From the NCBI GenBank assembly GCA_032164295.1, contig JAJHTX010000002.1, forward strand, positions 2,108,001 through 2,172,000: a stretch of 64,000 bases of DNA. Reading direction: 5' to 3'. Positions 1 to 11,843 of this stretch are shown here, piece after piece. The position numbers and the translations under genes were made by a program. Below the pieces are notes generated by a model. That model had not been told where the DNA came from, ran no database searches, and saw only the letters and a list, made by a program, of their open reading frames with translations. The stretch comes from Inonotus obliquus. Its lineage: Eukaryota > Basidiomycota > Agaricomycetes > Hymenochaetales > Hymenochaetaceae. Position 1 is the first letter of the stretch. Each line of letters begins with the position of its first letter.

Positions 1-2079
1 AACCAGCTACATATCGAAGACCTTCGCCAGCTATCGAAGTCTCCGGAAAATACATTGCCATCGTGCTAAATTTCCCTCGCTCGATAGTCCAAACGGTGGT
101 TGAAGTTTTGTTCGTCATCAATTGGCATACAGGGAGAATAATACATGTGAGTTAACGCTATCTCCTTTAAACAAGCGATATGAATTAACACATGCACTTA
201 GCACCAATCATACATCAACTCGATGTATCACACTCTTGCGTTCGTAACGCCATCGCTCTTCGTCTTGCCGAACCTAGCACACAATTCGCTTGACCTCCTT
301 CATATATTCACCGATCCCGATGATACCAATGCCATTGAGCATGTCGTGTACCTACGTAAACTCTGTTTACCCGAACTAGCCCCCCAGTTCAAATTACGCA
401 GTGCCATATGCAGAGGAGACCCAAATCCTTGTTCTTCGACTCCAGATATCCTGAATCCGAACCGAGATATATCAACAATAGCCCATGATACCCAGAGAAG
501 AAAGGATTGGGGAGCCGCGCGCCATGGCATTACCGTTGACCCTCTCCGCGCGATCGTTTCGTTTAAGTTGATCATTGCACACGAAAGCGCTGAGATTCCT
601 TTCGGACCTGCAGTAAACCTCGTTGTGCATCGGTCCTCTTTGGCACTCCTTGCTCTTGATGGTTTGGAACAGCGCAAGAGATCTTTCCTCTCGTCCTCAT
701 CGTCTTCGCGTGCCAATATCGGGTCTACTTATACAGGCATATCATTGCCAGAGATGACGGGTACGATACCTAAATCAGAGTGGGCTGCATGGGGTCCTGA
801 GGTGACACGCTGGAAATTGGAGGAAAATTTCGTGGATTGGATTACGACTACTGCTGGACAACGGCAAGTACTCACGTCGCTCTCAAGGGGATGGCAACCT
901 GCTATCCTCGTCAGGGACTATAACCCCTACGAGGTAAGACGCATGAGAGCAAGGGCGCTTGCATCGAGGAGCGAAGATACAAAGAAGGGCGAAAATGGAC
1001 AGGAGCAGCAGAGTAAGGGAAAAGGAAAGGCGAAAGAAGAGACTGGGGAAAATAATTCAGGTACCTCCCATGGAAAGGACGCGGATGCTAGAGAGATACA
1101 CATACATATCGACAGCATAGATGGCGAAAGTGCTAGCGATTCTGAAGACGAAGACGAGTTCGGGCTAGGAGGACGAGGAGTGACATTCATTCCGGGACTA
1201 CATGGGAATCAAGTGGAAGCGGTTGAGCAGGGGATACTCGATATTAATATTCCTGCCATACCCGCGATCTCATACCAGATGGTTTCTGTCGCTGAGTATA
1301 TGGCTGCGACCACTGCAACAGCGGCACCTGCGTCTGCGGCTGCGGCCACGGCCACTTCCGAGTCTTCAATAACTTTCCCTCCTTCAAGCGCTTCTTCAAA
1401 TCCTTCAGGTCCAAATCCTTCCTCGTCCTCAACTGGAGCTAGTCAGACTTCAAATCAAACTCGTACACCAGGATCTGAACCTCCCAGGACACCTTCATTA
1501 TTAGAACAGTTATGGGTAGAAGAACGCGATGGTGATGGTGAAGGCGCAGACGTGACGAGTTCCAACTCCGGAGTCCATAAAGGAAATGACGGTGCAGACG
1601 CACTCGAGGATCATAACTCCGATTATTTTCACGATTTTGATCCAGACGAAGGCGTAGATCAGAGTCATGCATCACAATCCCTTCCTCCCCGTCCTCAACT
1701 TCTCAGACTCACATCGATCCGCGTCCGAGATACAACACCCTCTCTCAAAGTACGATATTACAGCACTGGTCAAGTCCAGGGAGGGTTGCCTTGTGTGGAA
1801 TATACAATCGCGGGCGACGAAAGTTTATATTCTGGTTTGTTGATGGACGAAGAAAGGATCATTGGGTACTTGGTCAGTAATCTTAAGCATTCTACGTCCT
1901 ATGGTTTCTGTTGCTGAACTTCTTATATATAGGATAGTACAAATAATCAGGAACACGTAAGCAGGATGACGCAAATGTGTGTTTTCTCGATGTATCCCTG
2001 ATCTGAGTGCCCTTGCCTCATTTATGTGGACGTTGAAGATCATGATATAAATTTAGTCAATGCCGATGTATATCTGTAA
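1..2079 (+). CDS. F-box/WD-type protein, 3' part (5' end outside window)
   Basis: Coding is already open at the left edge (frame of base 3) and reads a beta-propeller-like stretch with ISGKYIAIVLNF and VINWHTGRII, a pattern frequent in agaricomycete F-box proteins where a blade ends in a 'W-x-TG' turn. Exons deduced: 3-146, 202-1872, 1933-1956, 2008-2079; each junction is GT-AG and keeps frame (introns 55, 60 and 51 bases). The last two tiny exons replace a read-through end at 1917 and give a tail ending NLVNADVYL before the stop at 2077-2079. The central 200 residues are low complexity, rich in Ser, Ala, Asp and Glu. The F-box itself, if present, lies outside the window. Family assignment is inference from the propeller pattern; the molecular target is unknown. 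Confidence 0.65.
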
Positions 2080-2414
2080 ATACGGACTATTTGTACACAG
2101 GTACTTCCACACAGCTATGTAGGATGCTAGACATTCGATGAGTTTGTTACCAAGGTGTTCATGTTATGTAAACGAAGAGTTAGCTATGCGTCTTTTCCGC
2201 TGACTTTATCCATGTACTTATTTTCAATTTATGTACCTAAAGAAGTTACAAATTCTATTAGTCCAAAACAAAAACAGCGCGCCTTCTCCCAGCCCGATAT
2301 AGCACTGATCTCACTCGGCACATAATTTTGTCATCCGTCTTGACACGACACGGAGGACTGAGGCGCCAGTGTGCATCCCAAGCTTACGAGCGTCGGCTGG
2401 ATTTGGAGGAATGC
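2080..2414. other. Intergenic, convergent 3' ends
   Basis: A 335-base spacer between two genes that end toward each other. It is AT-rich and must hold both 3' untranslated regions and polyadenylation sites. No open reading frame or repeat was recognised. Confidence 0.6.
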
Positions 2415-5400
2415 TTAAACAGGAGCACATTCCCTCGTTAGCCATTCGAGAGCACGAGCGTCATTCGTAAGATGTGGGCTAAGCTTAGCCGTAACAGTTT
2501 CATGATACGTGTTAATCCATTTGCGTTCCGCAGGTGTGAGTAGATCTTGTTGGATCAATTTCGTTTGAATAGGACACTGAGAATGATGATAAGTAAGAAA
2601 TTTACGAGGTTCCCGAGCGTACGTCAACACGATTAAAACGACTTCAATGAACACGAATGATGGATTGCTTACCATTGTGACGTTCTCGAAATACAAATAA
2701 CCCTTGTCGCCAAAGTTGTTCGGCGTTTGCGCCTCACGGATTAGTAGCACGTTCTCGATGCGGATTCCGAAGTGACCATCTTTATAGTATCCAGGTTCTG
2801 CATTCGAGGATGGACGACGCAGTTGAACGAGGTACGAGCATCAATGTTCAGCAGCGACATCAGAGCGAAGGAAGTGAGGAGAAAACATACCGTCCGTAAC
2901 CGTCATTCCAGCTTTTAGCGGAGTGTTGTTATACGCTTCCGCGAAAGTCAGTCACAATATCAAACACCACCTATTGAGAGACGAACCGATGCGCATGCCA
3001 ATCCCATGAGGACCTTCGTGTACGTTCAAGAAATGACCTACGCCGTGCCCGGTACCATGTCTTATAACACGTCAGGAAGTTGTGAAAAGACTGGTGATAT
3101 CATTTCGCACCTATAATCTGAGAGCGCGAGAGATCGAAACGCATCAATTCGGGTTGCAAGAGGCTCAAACGGTTTATCACCTACCGAGGCCGTCTTGCCA
3201 GAGCGGTCGTCGCGCCATGGAGTCACTACCACAATTCAGACACCCGCGTTGTCATTCTGAAATATTCTATTACTCACATCACATATCCTATCATCAACCA
3301 CGTTAAACAGTCCCATTTCGAGATGCATGAGGTTTTGCTCACCAGTCGTACCATTGGGAAAGACCAGAGTATCGATAGCGATATGGCCTTGCAGCACACG
3401 AGTATAAGCACGTTTTTCTTCCTCTGTCGGTGTTCCGAAATGCTGGTGGAGTTCTACATTAGGACCGAACGAATGAATCTTGTTCCGGATAGTGAACTGA
3501 CCCAAGTCCTTGTCACATCTGTCGTGCCATCGATGAACTGGGCTACGGTTTAAAAATAACCAAATTTGATCGGCTGTTGAAGGAGAAAACCTTTACCTCC
3601 CGAATCGCACAGGTATATCTGGACAACCTGTAAGCTGTTGGCTAATCCTAGACGATACACGACTGACCTGATCTTTCCGGACTAGAGAGCAGCTCAACGT
3701 TTCTGGGAGGTAGTGGATAATTGCTGGGCGACTGCGTCAAAATCAATCAATGAGGAGAGTATCCATCGTTCTAACCGGCATTCGGGCCCGCAGCGCTTAT
3801 GCAAGGGAACGACAAGCCTTTAAAATGATGCAGTTCCCTTGCCAAGGGATTTAATTGTACTTTTATCTTGTAGGACAAAGAATAACTCACGACCGGTATG
3901 CTTCGAGCTTGTCTGCAGCTTGGCTCTCGTTTAACTCCGCGCCGCTCTCAAGTTGCTTTTCCAGCCAGGCGAAATAGCGTACTAACGCTGTCCCGTCCCG
4001 GACGTGGCACTCACGGAAGCCCGTGAGTTCCGCTTCGTTCTTCACAGTTTTGGCCAGCGCAACGAGTGACGGAGCAATGAGTGCATTATCCTATTACCTC
4101 CAAACCCTCAGCATCAAGGACATCAACAAGAGAACAGTCATACAAAGCCTATTGAATTGGCGATTGCGAGACTTGCGTTCTGTCCCAGTAATAATTGCTG
4201 CAAGAAGAAAGTGAGCCCCGCACCGAGGAGCAGCAAGCATGGACTAAACAGACCTTGTCTGGGCCGAGACCCAGTGTACCAGTAAGGTTGCTCAGATAGT
4301 CGAAAATAGACTCATACGGATGTATCTCGACAATATCACCGAGATGCGTTCGGACATCATCATCGACTTGTGTCCTGTCAATGAAAAGCGCTGCTTTGTC
4401 CAAAGTAACGACAGCATAGGCATAAAATACTATCAAGAACGAAGCTTAGGAGAGACTTCCAACGGTAGATGAGCTTATTCCTGTCCTACCTGGGTTGAAG
4501 TCCACATCAGACCCGCGAAGATTAAAGATCCAGGCGACTTCATCAAGCATATTCACAACCATTCCGGCTACATTCTTCTTAGTGAGTTCTTCCCTAAGAG
4601 CCGTGATCTTATCCTGAAACGGTTGCCCTTATTAAATTCTCTTCAGCTCTTTAACAGTGACAAATGTGTAAAGTGCATTGTCTTACCGGAGTACTTCACA
4701 TCCAAGGGAAAAACCTTGTTCCGAACACGTGCTGGCCGCTGCGGACCCCATACCTCATCCACGGGGTTCTCACCCAGTGAAACAAGCTCGGAATCTTGCT
4801 TTTCCAAAGAAGACCTCAGAGACTGGGCATCGGCTGGGAGACGGTAGTCCGAGGTTAGCACAAAACATGCCGCGCAAATAAAACATGGGATATCACCAAC
4901 AGGCCGAAATGAGGCTTGGATCAATTCCTATCTTCTCTCCCCTTTCCAGTTTCTGATGGAATCAAGTATGTCAATATGATGCATAAGCGGATCGGACAGT
5001 GAAGGACAAGCTAGGCGCATAGCTCGCAGAAACGCGATGCTTGCCAGTTAATACGATAATCACGCTCTCGGGTATCAGGAATACACGCGCATGACACGTA
5101 TCACAGTCTACTTTTACTCACCTCGGAGAGAAATTCTTGCCATGTTGGAACACCTGCTTCTAGGTAAGTTGTAGATAGGAACCATAGTAAGATCCATCTC
5201 AACCTGGCAATCCCGTCTTCATTAATGTCCAGTTTCTGAAATTTCGAACCGATTCCATCAGAGTAAGATTAATGTTATAAAACCATGCAACGTACTTGTC
5301 AAGCTGTTTAGAAGCCTGCAGGAAGTACCTCCCATCCGTGAACAAAAAAGCGGCATTCTGAGTTACAATGGCACAACCTACAGTACCAATTAGTGAACGG

Positions 5401-5769
5401 TCGGAAATAATTGCAATGCTTTACCAGCTGAACCGTCAAAACCGGATATAAAAGCCCTTCGTTCATCACTGCGAGAAGGAAATTCGCTGAAGTCTTGGGG
5501 AGTTCAAGGATGTCTCAGTTCCAAGAAATTCTACTGTGAACGAAAAGCATACGGGCGTCTTCGCTCGGAACTACGAATGCATCGATCGTGGGTGTTTTGT
5601 CCCGTAGTATTTTCCTGAGCGTAGCTAGTCTTTCAGTTGTGTCGATTGTCTGCGAGGTGGACATTGCCCGAAAAGATCTTGAACGTAAGATAAAGGTGAG
5701 ATTCAAGTTCCGAGCAATCGAGGATAGATACTCAAGAGGGGTGCGATGTCTAAACTTGTGAAAAAGCAT
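2415..5769 (-). CDS. Xaa-Pro aminopeptidase P (peptidase M24B)
   Basis: Removes an N-terminal residue preceding proline; a dinuclear Mn/Zn metallopeptidase. Many short introns interrupt it. N-terminal creatinase-like domain: [16 protein letters not shown] near 5450-5500 and the [12 protein letters not shown] region near 5300. The catalytic pita-bread fold at the C-terminus shows all expected metal ligands: Asp in YLCDSGG, Asp in GTTDVTRTW (around 3500-3590), His in [19 protein letters not shown] (about 2990-3060), Glu in [12 protein letters not shown] and Glu in [11 protein letters not shown] (about 2720-2900). The C-terminus reads [13 protein letters not shown]...WLTRECAPV before the stop. 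Two starts are possible: 5769 adds 35 mostly basic residues resembling a mitochondrial presequence, while the Met at 5664 ([13 protein letters not shown]) matches cytosolic family members and has a purine at -3. Exons 1 and 2 join in frame if the intron runs from a GTAGAA donor to the CTTCAG acceptor. Confidence 0.95.
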
Positions 5770-5905
5770 GGGAGTGAACTACCGGGCACGAATAATACCA
5801 TTAATAATAGACACTAGATATTCTCACTACACGTGATATTGTAAGAGAAAGACTGAGAAAATCACAATCAGGGTATAAATGTTTATTTTTCCTAAGTCTA
5901 AGACT

Positions 5906-5978
5906 GGTTCGGTGGTCTAGTGGTTATGACGCCTGTCTTACACACAGGCGATCGCCGGTTCGATCCCGGCCCGAATCA
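5906..5978 (+). tRNA. tRNA-Val, anticodon TAC
   Basis: A 73-base cloverleaf without intron. Acceptor stem GGTTCGG pairs with CCGAATC (one G-U), discriminator A. The anticodon stem CCTGT/ACAGG encloses the seven-base loop CTTACAC, whose central triplet TAC reads GTA valine codons. The T arm is GCCGG-TTCGATC-CCGGC, and the internal B box GGTTCGATC is perfect. It sits in the 530-base gap between aminopeptidase P and the RNA helicase gene. Confidence 0.97.
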
Positions 5979-5979
5979 A

Positions 5980-5985
5980 TTTTTT
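5980..5985 (+). terminator. RNA polymerase III T-run terminator
   Basis: Six consecutive T residues begin two bases after the tRNA-Val 3' end, the usual termination signal for RNA polymerase III. Confidence 0.9.
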
Positions 5986-6300
5986 CGCTTGATATTTTTG
6001 TCCACTCTTGGCACTTGTTATTCTGTGACCTGTCTTGAAACCTGCTCAATTCTATTCTCGAGTGAAATGCTTTGACAACAATCTCCCTTTCAATGCAAAT
6101 TTCAATGCAAGAAAGAAACTATCTATTTTCTTTTGTTCCTAGCTGAGAAGATAGAAAGATATCCGAAAGGATCTTGTGCAGAATATTTCTGTCCGACGAA
6201 TGTATGGCTATTTCCACTCCAAACAAGCGCAGTATACTGCGACCAAAGTCCATCATCCCGATTACCCTTCCGAGGATCGCTGCATTGTCCATCGGAAAAA
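5986..6300. other. Intergenic between tRNA and helicase 3' end
   Basis: About 315 bases holding the 3' untranslated region of the minus-strand helicase gene. Short open frames here have no supporting features. Confidence 0.5.
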
Positions 6301-9300
6301 CTACTCATCTTCACGAAAGGCTCCGGCGTCCTCCAAGTAATCCTCATCTCCGAGCTCCAAATCACTTGTTCGACTGATTAACGATTCAAGGTGGGATAGA
6401 CCCTGGGCCCGTCTTGTCTCATCTAATCTCGCGGTGTAATCGACCGGTTCTGAAGTGTCCCAGTCAAGATCCACTCCAGTGTACCCACCCCTCAGCTGAA
6501 CGTGGTTTATGAATTCTTTCCACATGGGGTCCAACGACAAAACATATGGGTCGCCGACGATGACGAGAAGTGCTTGGGCGCGGGTCACGGCAACTGGAAA
6601 GAATGTTAGCAAAGCTGCCTGGAGCAGATAATCCTGCATTGTATGTCATACCATTGAACCGTCGTGGATTCGCGACAAATCCCAGCGTGTGGCGAATATC
6701 AAAGGTTATCATGTCCTGTGAAGAACGAACGGTTGATATAATAATCACTTTTCTTTCCTGTGGTCAAAGATCAGATGTTGAGAATTGGTGAGCTTTAGCA
6801 AAAAAACAATTCTGCGCACCTGCCCCTGGAACTCCTCGACGCTTCCTACTGTGGCATCTGGAGCGAAGGGACGCAACAGCTGTCGCAATTTGAGTACTTG
6901 CGCGCGATACGGTGTAATGACACCAATGTCTCTCGATTCTAGCGAATGCGCACAAGTTAACATCTGGGATACCCTACGGATGCTTAGTACTTACCGAAAC
7001 GCAAACGTCCTTCCACGAGACTTCTCACATAATCCTTAACTACACTAGCTTCGTCTGGATTAAAGTATGAAGGCGAAGGATCTTCGCGCATGTCTTGTCC
7101 ACAAATGCCATGAAAGACAATCGGATAGTCCTTCTTGATTAAGCTGTCCCACTGCCCTACGACACAGTCGGTTACCTCCTTCGGTGCGCATGCCTCTAGT
7201 TCGTTCTTGTAGAATTGCGCGTTAGGGAAGTCGAGAATGGCGGGATGGGATCGATAGTTCTTTGTGAGCTTCACTATACTATTTCTCAAAGTCAAAACAA
7301 TCCTCCAGGGCAGGAAGAAAAAGGCCTCACGATTTTCCTTTTGCCGTGACTTCGTCGTACACGGGAGTGGTCATTAGATGTTCGAGAAAACTGACGCCTA
7401 GTCCGAGCTCGCGCGCAACGGAGGAACGTACGATAGGCCCGAGTTGTTTGATATCTCCAGACAGGACGACGTTGGTCTTGGGATGCAACATCGTCATTAT
7501 GGGTATCATAACCTCTGGTTCTGTTGCTTGCGCCGCTTCGTCGATGAAAATGTGCGTGAAATGCCCTGGTTCAAATCCAACGCCATAGGGCACACCCCCA
7601 CTGGAACACGTGCTGACAATTATACGGAATGTTCTAAGTTCATCACGGGGCGGACTCTCGAATACGCCGTGTGAGTTCACCCGAGAGTATCTGAGAACGT
7701 TTGACGAGACATGCTTTGGAAGTCGGCTAGGCGCCACCAGTCGAAACAGAATCCTCTTCATGTCTCCCAGTGCTGAAGGGTACTCTATGAGACGTTCTAT
7801 AAGGATGTCAGCAGCAGAGTTACTTGGGGCGCAAGCCAGAACTCGTGCGTCTGGCTTCCTTGCTATAATCTGACGGATAGCCTCGACCATCGTAACTGTT
7901 TTCCCCGTCCCAGGTCTTAAAAAGATTTAGCACGACAGAGCCACGGAGAAAGATGCTACGTACGGTCCATATATAATGAACGGGATGCTACCGGGGCGCA
8001 TTTGGAAGATTGAGGCCACTGCGCGCCGTTGCGGCTCATTCGTCGTGATCTTGCTGTCGTACGGTCTAATAGTACCCATAGAAGCAGCTGTGACTCGCTC
8101 CAATTCGCACGAGACTGTGGGGAAAAGCAACCTGCTGTCGCTCGGTTGCTTCACAGCTTGGTGCATCCGACGGAATACTAGACGATTTAAATCAAATCGG
8201 ACATCATACGTCCGTCCGGGAGACCACCTGCTTGAGAACTTCTTGTGGAATTGTAAGAGAACTACCCTGTTCTCAACGTGATGGACAAAGCCTTCGAAGG
8301 TCTCGGAAGCACCAGATTCAGTCACAAAGAAACTATCTCCGATTACGACACTCGGACGTTTCTCAGCAAGACCAGGTACCACCAATCTGTAAGGAAAGGT
8401 TGAATGAACTTGGAGATCGAGCACATGGGACGTGTTTTACGCACGCGTAAAGATTGCCCCTCTGCGAAAGTCGAGACTCTGCCATGTCGTATTCGCTCAA
8501 TTCCTGCCTGGATGGACGTGCTGCTTAGTGTGTGATAACTTGAGTTACGATATGTGCTTACCTTGCTTTCTCTTCTTCAATCCAGAGCATTAGTTGCATC
8601 CGTTGAGTGTACGTGCTTCGTTCAAACTCTCCATTAACGAATTCCGCGAGAACCACGTTCCGCTTTTCAGATAGGTTCATATCGTCACGAGACATCGTCG
8701 CAAGAAGGTCAGCCGGGATTTCGAAAGTCTTGAGCTTCCTTGCCCATCTGATCTTGGCCAGGGCCTGTGGACGAACACCCTGGATGTATCGCGTAATTCT
8801 GTCCCTGCGAATACGCTTCCGTGGTACGTAGGGTTTCGTGGTCTTCAAAGCTTCGAAATCGGCCATTGAACCGATTCTGGCAGTGATGGCGCGTGTTATC
8901 GCGAAACGACGGCGGAGTGTCGGAATTTTGAAGTAGAATTCGAGGCTGTTTCTGAGCACTCCTCTATTCCTTACTGAAGTGGGGAGTAGAATTGTGACTG
9001 TCGTGCTGGTTCCATCATTGAGCTGCCTACGATGCGTAGCGCGGTCTACTTGAAATCTGTGGATACAGGGAAGAATGTCACGCGCTGTAAGTGAATGGGC
9101 AAAAGAAGCAGATAGTCCGGACGTACGAGTTACCCTGTGAGGTAGCGGTCAATTTTATTTTAGACAGAATCACCATATGAGGACCGTTATTGGTGACTTG
9201 GATGTGTTTGGAGGCGGAAGTCTTTCCATCGATGATTCCAAAGTCTATGATGCTACCCTCGATATGTATTCCGTACTTATCACCCTCAGTCACAATCAAG

Positions 9301-9719
9301 GTATTCGCCTGCTCCTGACGTGGTTGTTTCGACGAATGACGCTGACCCCGGATGTGAGAATCCCAGTTCCCTTCTGCGACAAACGTATTACAGAGAGTGC
9401 AAGGTACGTGGTGTGGTGGAACATTCATCTCGACTGGCGCGACTCGTTTCTGCGTCTCTGCAAAAGCCAGCTTGCTCCTGTGCTTTCGTCCCTGAAGATG
9501 ATTCATGTATTCTTTCTGAGGTAGATTGGATATTGAACAGACTTCGCATTTGTAAGGAGCTCGTTGGGCGTGAGTTGCGGACCCCTCATGCTGACTGCAC
9601 GCGGATGATGAGGCAAACGGTGCTCGGCAGATCCGACAGCGGTAAACGTTGTGAACGAGAGCGCAGCCGCGCTGAACGCAGGACTTATTGGCACGGGCAG
9701 AAGGGCAGATCTTAGACAT
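6301..9719 (-). CDS. MOV10/SDE3-type SF1 RNA helicase with three N-terminal zinc fingers
   Basis: Upf1-like superfamily 1 helicase of the Armitage/SDE3/MOV10 group, whose members act in RNA silencing and retroelement control. Reading from the start at 9719: three C2H2 fingers of matrin/U1 type ([10 protein letters not shown]...[12 protein letters not shown]...H....[11 protein letters not shown]...H....H) in about the first 130 residues, then a beta-rich region and the helicase core. Core motifs: Walker [11 protein letters not shown] split by an intron near 7925-7970; motif II as [12 protein letters not shown] (about 7520); [23 protein letters not shown] (about 7240); GVITPYRAQ and GSVEEFQGQ (about 6830-6920); motif [16 protein letters not shown] (about 6550-6600). 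The tail is acidic and ends in REDE. At least six introns. All catalytic motifs are intact, so it should be an active ATPase. MOV10-type is favoured over Upf1 because the Upf1 CH domain is absent. Confidence 0.9.
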
Positions 9720-10209
9720 TTGGCGGCAGAGGGTATTAGGAGACTCACGAGTGGGTTCACACCTATTTATGAACAAGAACGGGCGCCTATTCCGAGGTAC
9801 ATTATCTGCTTATCACGGGAGTAACGCGGAAACGTGCAAGGTCTCTTGACTCTATGCACTGATGATCCAATGATCTTGCTGATGAACGACCGTCAGTCAA
9901 AAAGATCAAGGAAGCAGGCGAAGCAATCGAAAAACCACGACGAACAACTCAGTACCGCAGCAGGTTTGAGTCTAGACGCGGGTGGTGGAGATACAGGAGA
10001 TTGATCCTCGTGCATACTGTCGTTTTTCGCCTCGTTGCAATAATGAGGCGTATATGGAAGAAGCGAGTTGATTACGTAAGAAAGGGATTATAAGCGTGGG
10101 TAAATGATACTTAATATGCATCTTTCCATGCCACGGCACGGTCGTTGTGTCAAGGTGGAATCCCATTCAACGTGCAGCAACCTCGTCCGCTCCTTAATTA
10201 CTCTCCATA
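9720..10209. promoter_or_regulatory. Divergent promoter region, helicase and NIPA-like transporter
   Basis: A 490-base spacer with genes leaving in both directions, so it must contain both promoters. No clear TATA box or repeated motif was seen. Confidence 0.45.
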
Positions 10210-11843
10210 ATGATCGAGGACAAATACATTGGTCTCGTATTGGCCGTATCTGGTTCGGTGGCTATCGGGACGAGCTTCATTATCACAAAGAAGGTCAATC
10301 GTACGTTCACTCTTCTCCAGTACAATCTTTAAGACTTGTCTACCTCTAGGGACTTAATGACGCTAGCAAGAACTCGGAATACGCGAACGCATCTGACAAT
10401 TTATCGTACCTGAAGAATCCAATATGGTGGGCAGGGATATCAACTCGTAAGTTGCACCCTTGACATAAACTCTCCTCGGCCTGAAATCACCTTTCTGTAG
10501 TGGTAATTGGCGAAGGTATGTCTATCATTATTCACCTGCACATCCGAGTGATGAATGGCCCCACTCAGTTGCGAATTTCTCCGCGTATTTGTTTGCTCCC
10601 CCGATATTGGTTACCCCTCTCGGAGCACTGAGCGTTTTGATAGGGTGAGTGCTCCCTCATTTTTTTCGATGTACATTTACGACGTTTCTTCAGAGCGGTG
10701 CTGGCATCGTTTCTACTCAAGGAGGAACTGGGGCACGTTGGGCGTGTTGGATGTACTTTATGTTTGATAGGTTCGCTCATCATCGTGTTACACGCACCAC
10801 CGGACAAGGATGTCCAGACAGTTGACGAAATACTGCATTACGCTGTTCAACCTGGTAAGTGTGATTTATGTTGTGCTTGGGATAGTCGTATTTGATCCTT
10901 GATAGGATTTTTATTATATGCCCTCACTGTTTTGATCTTCACTCTCGTCATGATCTATGCAATCGCACCTACGTACGGGCGAAGAAATCCGTTGGTCTAT
11001 ATTTCCATCTGCTCTCTCGTTGGCTCAGTCTCCGTTATGGCTATAAAGGGCTTTGGCGTAGCCTTGAAACTCACGTTCGGTGGAAACAACCAATTCACGC
11101 ATCCGAGTACATATGTCTTTGCTATCGTTATCGTCGTCTGCATCATGGTGCAGATGAACTATTTTAACAAAGCCCTCGACATCTTTTCGACAAACGTGTA
11201 AGTCCATTGTAACGCAGGGAGATTTACATCTGACGTAATCCCTAGCGTGAATCCAATGTACTATGTTGGGTTTTCCACTGCAACACTCGTTGCGTCCTTG
11301 ATTCTCTTCCAAGGTCTGAATACATCGGACGGCATTGCGACTGTCACCCTCTTGTGTGGGTTTGCGATAACATTCCTCGGAGTACACCTCTTGAATCTGA
11401 GTCGCGTCCCCGAACCTCCTCGGTCCCACGGTACAGTCCTCGATCATGGATTAATGAACCCAAGATTGAGTATTTCGGGTCGATTGTCGCTGGATGGGTG
11501 GAGTGGACCTGGAACGGGCGGGCTTTCCGGTTACCGTATCGATATGTCCGCGGGGCACGGTCGACATAGCAGCTTGTATCGCCACCAAACATCGACTTTA
11601 TACAATGCTTTCGAAGGAGAAGACGAGCCAGAGGAATCAGGGCGAGATGCTGTGGGATTACGGAGCCTGCGTGAAGAGACGGAGGAGGATGACGACGAAC
11701 TCAGTGATGCAGACGAGCGGACCCAGTTGCGCTCAGCGAAAAAACGAGTGGGGCAGAATGGACACATTCGTGAAGGCGGAAAAGAGAGTTCGAGGAGTCG
11801 CAGTGATTCCCCTCGATCGCCCTCCTATACTGGGAATTCATAG
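10210..11843 (+). CDS. NIPA-like magnesium transporter (DUF803)
   Basis: Multi-pass membrane protein of the NIPA family, proposed Mg2+ transporters. The start IEDKYIGLVLAVSGS is the family's usual first helix, preceded by a stop upstream in frame. Hydrophobic helices follow in the expected order: VAIGTSFIITKKG, WWAGISTLVIGEVANFSAYLF, PPILVTPLGALSVLIGAVLAS, GRVGCTLCLIGSLIIVLHAP, FLLYALTVLIFTLVMIYAI, NPLVYISICSLVGSVSVMA, the HPSTYVFAIVIVVCIMVQMNY helix, NPMYYVGFSTATLVASLIL and GIATVTLLCGFAITFLGVHL: about nine. Seven short exons join in frame. The C-terminal 150 residues are a soluble Ser/Glu-rich tail with probable phosphorylation sites, ending in SPSYTGNS. Motif order is complete, so I expect a working transporter; substrate specificity is inference from the family. 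Confidence 0.93.
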
